Shown piece by piece: positions 61,366 through 64,000 of a stretch of 64,000 bases of DNA. The stretch lies in the NCBI RefSeq assembly GCF_001426705.1, contig NZ_LMFC01000004.1, positions 327,292 to 391,291 on the forward strand, written 5' to 3'. Numbering within the stretch: position 1 is the stretch's first letter; the number at the start of each line of letters is the position of its first letter. A model generated the notes under the pieces. It saw nothing but the letters and a program-made list of their open reading frames with translations, was not told where the DNA came from and did no database searches. The position numbers and the translations under genes are program-made. Source of the stretch: Cellulomonas sp. Root485 (lineage in GTDB: Bacteria; Actinomycetota; Actinomycetes; Actinomycetales; Cellulomonadaceae).

Positions 61366-62148
61366 TCAGCCCGCGAGCCCGCGAGGACGCGCTCGCCGCC
61401 GGGGCGCGCCGATCGCCCGCGCCACCGAGCGGGGCATCACCCGTGCGGCGCCGGAGCCCAGCTGGTAGCGCAGGCTCGGCGTGGAGATGACGGCGCCGCG
61501 CCGGACGTCGGCCAGGGCGGTGGCGACGACGTCCTCGGCACGCAGCCAGGCGATCTCGGGCAGCCACGTCATGTCGATGCCGGCGCGGTCGTGGAACGAG
61601 GTGTGGACGAACCCGGGGCACACGACGGTCGCGGTGACCCCGGTGCCCCGCAGCTCGACCGCCAGCCCTTCCGTGAACGTCCGGACCCACGCCTTGTGCG
61701 CGGAGTACGTGCCGAGCGTGATGAGCGCGGCGACCGACGCGACGTTGAGGATCGCGCCGCGCCCGCGCGCGGTCATCTGCCCCGCAGCGGCGTGCGACAG
61801 CACGAGGACGGCGCGGACCATGAGGTCGAGCACGGCCTCCTCGCGACCGACGTCGCCGCCCACGAACCGTTGCCCCGCAGCTGCGCCGGCGTTGTTGACC
61901 AGCAGCCCGACCGGGCGCTCGGCCGTCCGGAGCCGCTCGGCGACGCGCTCGACGTCGCCGCGTACCGACAGGTCGGCGACGAGGATCTCGACGCGGACGC
62001 CGGCAGCGCCCTCCAGCTGACCGGCCAGCCGCTCGAGCCGCTCGGAGTCCCGGTCGACGAGGACCAGGTCGTGGCGAGCGGTGGCGAGCTGCCAGGCGAA
62101 CTCGCGCCCCAGCCCGGCGGCCGCGCCGGTGATCAGTGCGGTACCCAC
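61366..62148 (-). CDS. Short-chain dehydrogenase/reductase
   Basis: 260 residues. TGAAAGLGREFAWQLA (NAD(P) site), VNNAGAAAG, NVASVAALITLGTYSAHKAWVRTFTEGLAVEL (Ser, Tyr and Lys of the catalytic triad) and VCPGFVHTSF. Classical SDR with an Arg-rich C-terminus. Substrate unknown. GTG start at 62148. Divergent from the cupredoxin gene. Confidence 0.92.
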   Translation of the reverse strand: MGTALITGAAAGLGREFAWQLATARHDLVLVDRDSERLERLAGQLEGAAGVRVEILVADLSVRGDVERVAERLRTAERPVGLLVNNAGAAAGQRFVGGDVGREEAVLDLMVRAVLVLSHAAAGQMTARGRGAILNVASVAALITLGTYSAHKAWVRTFTEGLAVELRGTGVTATVVCPGFVHTSFHDRAGIDMTWLPEIAWLRAEDVVATALADVRRGAVISTPSLRYQLGSGAARVMPRSVARAIGAPRRRARPRGLAG

Positions 62149-62302
62149 GGCACCACCGTAGGGGGCGACCGCGACCCGTCGACGGGTCGGGCGCGGGGCC
62201 GAGCGGTCCGTGCCCGTGGTGGGTGAAGACGTCGGGCCGGTGTATCCGTCATTCCGGTGGGTGCTCGTTCAGTCAGGCACCTCGTCACACAGCGATCCAC
62301 CG

Positions 62303-62330
62303 CGGCACGGAGGTTCTGCTCTCCGTGCCG
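62303..62330 (+). terminator. Hairpin in the cupredoxin 5' region
   Basis: Perfect 10-bp stem CGGCACGGAG / CTCCGTGCCG, 8-nt loop, then GTGTGTTCTTCC. It lies 45 bases before the gene, so if transcription starts further upstream it would work as an attenuator. The rest of 62149-62374 shows no gene. Confidence 0.55.
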
Positions 62331-62374
62331 GTGTGTTCTTCCGGGATCCGGACGAGGTCGAACGGGGGGCAATG

Positions 62375-62785
62375 ATGAGATTTCCGCGGATCACGGTCGC
62401 CGCCGCGCTCGTCGTCGCTGCCATGGCGGTTCCCGCTGCCGCGCCACCGCTGGACGCGCGGCCGGCCGGCGTGATCGGCATGGGGCACGAGGGGTACCGG
62501 ATCGGCGGCGTCCATGACGCTCACCTGGGAACCGACGGCGTCCCGGTGATCACGATCCATCGCGGGGACCGGCTGACGTTCCAGAACGACTCGCGATGGG
62601 TGCACATCATCGGTCCCGGAAAGCGCGGGCTGCTCACCGACCCGGGCGACGGCGCGATGACGCCTCTGAAGATGCTCGAGGAGAACGACGTGTTCAGCAC
62701 GCACGCGTGGACGACCGAGGGCACGTTCGACCTCACCTGCACGGTGCACCCCGACATGAACGCGAAGGTCGTCGTCGTGCCGTGA
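62375..62785 (+). CDS. Secreted cupredoxin (plastocyanin-like)
   Basis: 136 residues. Signal peptide ITVAAALVVAAMAVPAAA, then a type-1 copper fold: VITIHRGDRLTFQNDSRWVHIIGPG with the first His, and FDLTCTVHPDMNAKVVV with Cys, His and Met ligands (CxxHxxM). Extracellular electron carrier or copper protein. ATG 62375 is chosen because GGGGGG is 5 bases before it and only 2 before ATG 62372. First of a possible group with the peptide gene 66 bases on. Confidence 0.87.
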   Translation: MRFPRITVAAALVVAAMAVPAAAPPLDARPAGVIGMGHEGYRIGGVHDAHLGTDGVPVITIHRGDRLTFQNDSRWVHIIGPGKRGLLTDPGDGAMTPLKMLEENDVFSTHAWTTEGTFDLTCTVHPDMNAKVVVVP

Positions 62786-62851
62786 CCACAGAGCGTGCCG
62801 ACCAACCCGGTCGGTCGATCGACCTCGACACCACGGGGGGAGGGGAAAGCC

Positions 62852-62947
62852 ATGAAGTCACTGCTCAAGAGCGCGAAGCACGCGAAGTACGTGCTGGGTT
62901 CGCTGTCGGCCGTCATGTTCGCCGTCGGCGCCGGGAACGGTTTCTGA
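62852..62947 (+). CDS. 31-residue hydrophobic peptide
   Basis: ATG 62852 with a strong GGAGGGGAAAG site 4-9 bases upstream; TGA at 62945-62947. Begins MKSLLKSAKHAK (basic, amphipathic), then a hydrophobic stretch YVLGSLSAVMFAVG and ends GAGNGF. It is immediately followed by a perfect terminator hairpin, so this is a discrete gene product. Could be a precursor peptide, signalling peptide or small toxin; I cannot choose among these from sequence. The adenylate-forming enzyme gene follows 79 bases later. Confidence 0.7.
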   Translation: MKSLLKSAKHAKYVLGSLSAVMFAVGAGNGF

Positions 62948-62959
62948 CCGTCACCCCAG

Positions 62960-62993
62960 ACTGTCCGCCCGGCCATCGCTTCGGGCGGACAGT
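62960..62993 (+). terminator. Terminator-like hairpin after the small peptide gene
   Basis: Perfect 12-bp stem ACTGTCCGCCCG / CGGGCGGACAGT with a 10-nt loop, 12 bases after the peptide stop. Would reduce read-through into the downstream enzyme gene, giving more peptide than enzyme. Confidence 0.75.
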
Positions 62994-63026
62994 CTCCGAC
63001 CCTCGTCACCAGGACAGGAGCAAGCC

Positions 63027-64000
63027 GTGCTAGAGACCGGAGTTCGCCAGCTGCGCATGGCGTTGAGCATGGTGTGGGGCCGACCGTTCCACACCGACTC
63101 CCTGACGCGGCTCGTCGCCGACGCGGTCGCCACGATCGACGAGTTCGGTGAGCTCGGCCTCGAGGCCCGGGAGGTCATCGAGACGCCCTTCGCCGACGAC
63201 GCCGACCGGGTCGACCACGCGGACCGGTCGCTGCGGCGCACGGCGCGACGGCTGGCGGAGCTGTCGCCGTTCTACGCCGAGTGGTTCGCCGCCCACGGTT
63301 TCCAGGCCCGCACCGCCGATGCCACCACGTTGCTCGGACTGCCGGTCACCACGAAGGACCACCTCATGAGCCGGCCTCGCGACTTCGTCTGCCGCGGCAG
63401 CCAGCCGCACCTGGCGACCCGGACGACAGGCACCACCGGCCGAGCCCTGGAGGTCTGGCTGTCCCGGTACGAGCTCGAGGTCGCTGCGGCGCTCGGCGCC
63501 CTGAGCGCGGTCCTGCACGACGAGCTCCACGGCGGCGACCTCATGCAGGTGCACGTCAGCTCCCGGGCGACCGCCGCCGTGCAGCTCTCCGCCATGACGT
63601 GCCGCCTGGTCGGTGCGCGCTGCCGGGTCCTGGGCATCATCGCCGTCGACGACGCGCTCGACGCGCTCGCCGGCAGTGCCACCACGATGTCGGTCAACGC
63701 CAGCTATCTGGCCGAGCTGGTGGTGGCCGCCCAGCGCCGAGGTCTCGGCCCGGCCGACTTCCGCCTCCGCCGCATCGACTGCGTGAGCGAGATCCTGTCA
63801 CCCGCTGTCCGCGCCGCTGCCGAACAGGTCCTCGGTGCACCGGTGTCGGACAACTTCGGCATGACCGAGGTCATCCCCGTGACCGGCACCAGCTGCTCGG
63901 CGGGGCACCTCCATCACGACCTGACCATGGGGCACGTGGAGGTCCTCGGTCTGCGGTCGGGCGTCGCAGCGATGCCGGGGGAGCTCGGCACCCTCGTCGT
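63027..64000 (+). CDS. PaaK-like adenylate-forming enzyme (3' end outside window)
   Basis: Open frame from GTG 63027, AGGAG 7 bases upstream, to the window edge: 324 codons. TRTTGTTGRALEVWLSRYE near 131 is the ATP-binding A3-type loop; NFGMTEVIPVTG near 276 is the A5 motif; HHDLTMGHVEVLGLRSG follows, as in phenylacetate-CoA ligase and coenzyme F390 synthetase-like proteins. It should activate a carboxylate as an acyl-adenylate. Located directly downstream of a 31-residue peptide, it might act on that peptide or a small acid joined to it (inference). Confidence 0.8.
   Translation, partial: MLETGVRQLRMALSMVWGRPFHTDSLTRLVADAVATIDEFGELGLEAREVIETPFADDADRVDHADRSLRRTARRLAELSPFYAEWFAAHGFQARTADATTLLGLPVTTKDHLMSRPRDFVCRGSQPHLATRTTGTTGRALEVWLSRYELEVAAALGALSAVLHDELHGGDLMQVHVSSRATAAVQLSAMTCRLVGARCRVLGIIAVDDALDALAGSATTMSVNASYLAELVVAAQRRGLGPADFRLRRIDCVSEILSPAVRAAAEQVLGAPVSDNFGMTEVIPVTGTSCSAGHLHHDLTMGHVEVLGLRSGVAAMPGELGTLV

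Overview
The window is very GC-rich, with few AT-rich stretches, many GTG starts and dense gene packing. It encodes deazaflavin/F420-type oxidoreductases, a Rv2466c-type (mycothiol-linked) DsbA-fold protein, a group II truncated haemoglobin and paired dynamin-like GTPases. This points to a high-GC actinobacterium. The plant-cell-wall glycosidases and sugar ABC importer suggest a Cellulomonas-like polysaccharide degrader, which is an inference. From memory, the gene content ssb, ettA, hotdog thioesterase, truncated globin, pepN, Rv2466c-like, rpiB matches the Rv2465c-Rv2478c block of Mycobacterium tuberculosis, so 6.8-35 kb looks like an ancestral core segment with insertions.

Layout. 1-3243: accessory region ending at the 3' end of a tRNA-Arg(TCT). 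It holds the tail of a PKD-domain secreted protein, a nucleotidyltransferase/HEPN toxin-antitoxin pair, a DUF6318-type lipoprotein, a full second PKD protein whose 3' end duplicates the first, and two arrays of a 20-bp near-palindrome. 3436-12861: two dynamin-like GTPase pairs flanking ssb and ettA. 12882-19966: thioesterases, an SDR/DUF2867 protein, type IB topoisomerase, globin, and PTS enzyme I diverging from EIIB and EIIA. 20026-36084: a DHFR-like protein, MscS channel, prolyl oligopeptidase, MalQ, a P-loop kinase-like protein, PepN, a CrtI-like flavoprotein, an Rv2466c-like protein, M13 peptidase, RpiB and an Eis-type acetyltransferase. 36171-41083: SpoIIE-type phosphatase, acyltransferase-SGNH fusion, alkyltransferase-like protein, LLM oxidoreductase and GntR regulator.

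41128-43067 is a cysteine biosynthesis operon (cysK-cysE) behind a roughly 330-nt structured leader. The leader encodes a 24-residue peptide ending in Pro-Cys-Cys-Arg-Cys-Leu, a good candidate for cysteine-responsive attenuation. 43090-48918 is mixed housekeeping and hypothetical genes, including a strong promoter (45342-45370) whose product is unclear. 48918-60005 is the carbohydrate region: a LacI regulator divergent from a GH39 glycosidase, a TetR-controlled MacB-type exporter with a 41-bp inverted-repeat operator, and a sugar importer without its own ATPase divergent from a second LacI regulator and a GH51 arabinofuranosidase. Both LacI loci carry clear palindromic operators.

60098-64000: a cysteine-rich SufR-like regulator, a secreted beta-sandwich-like protein, an SDR, then a cupredoxin, a 31-residue hydrophobic peptide with a strong ribosome binding site, a terminator-like hairpin and a PaaK-like adenylate-forming enzyme that runs off the window. 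The last three are the best candidate here for an undescribed small system.

Starts were moved from the longest open frame wherever a ribosome binding site, a 4-bp ATGA/GTGA overlap or a -10 element immediately upstream (leaderless pattern) argued for it.
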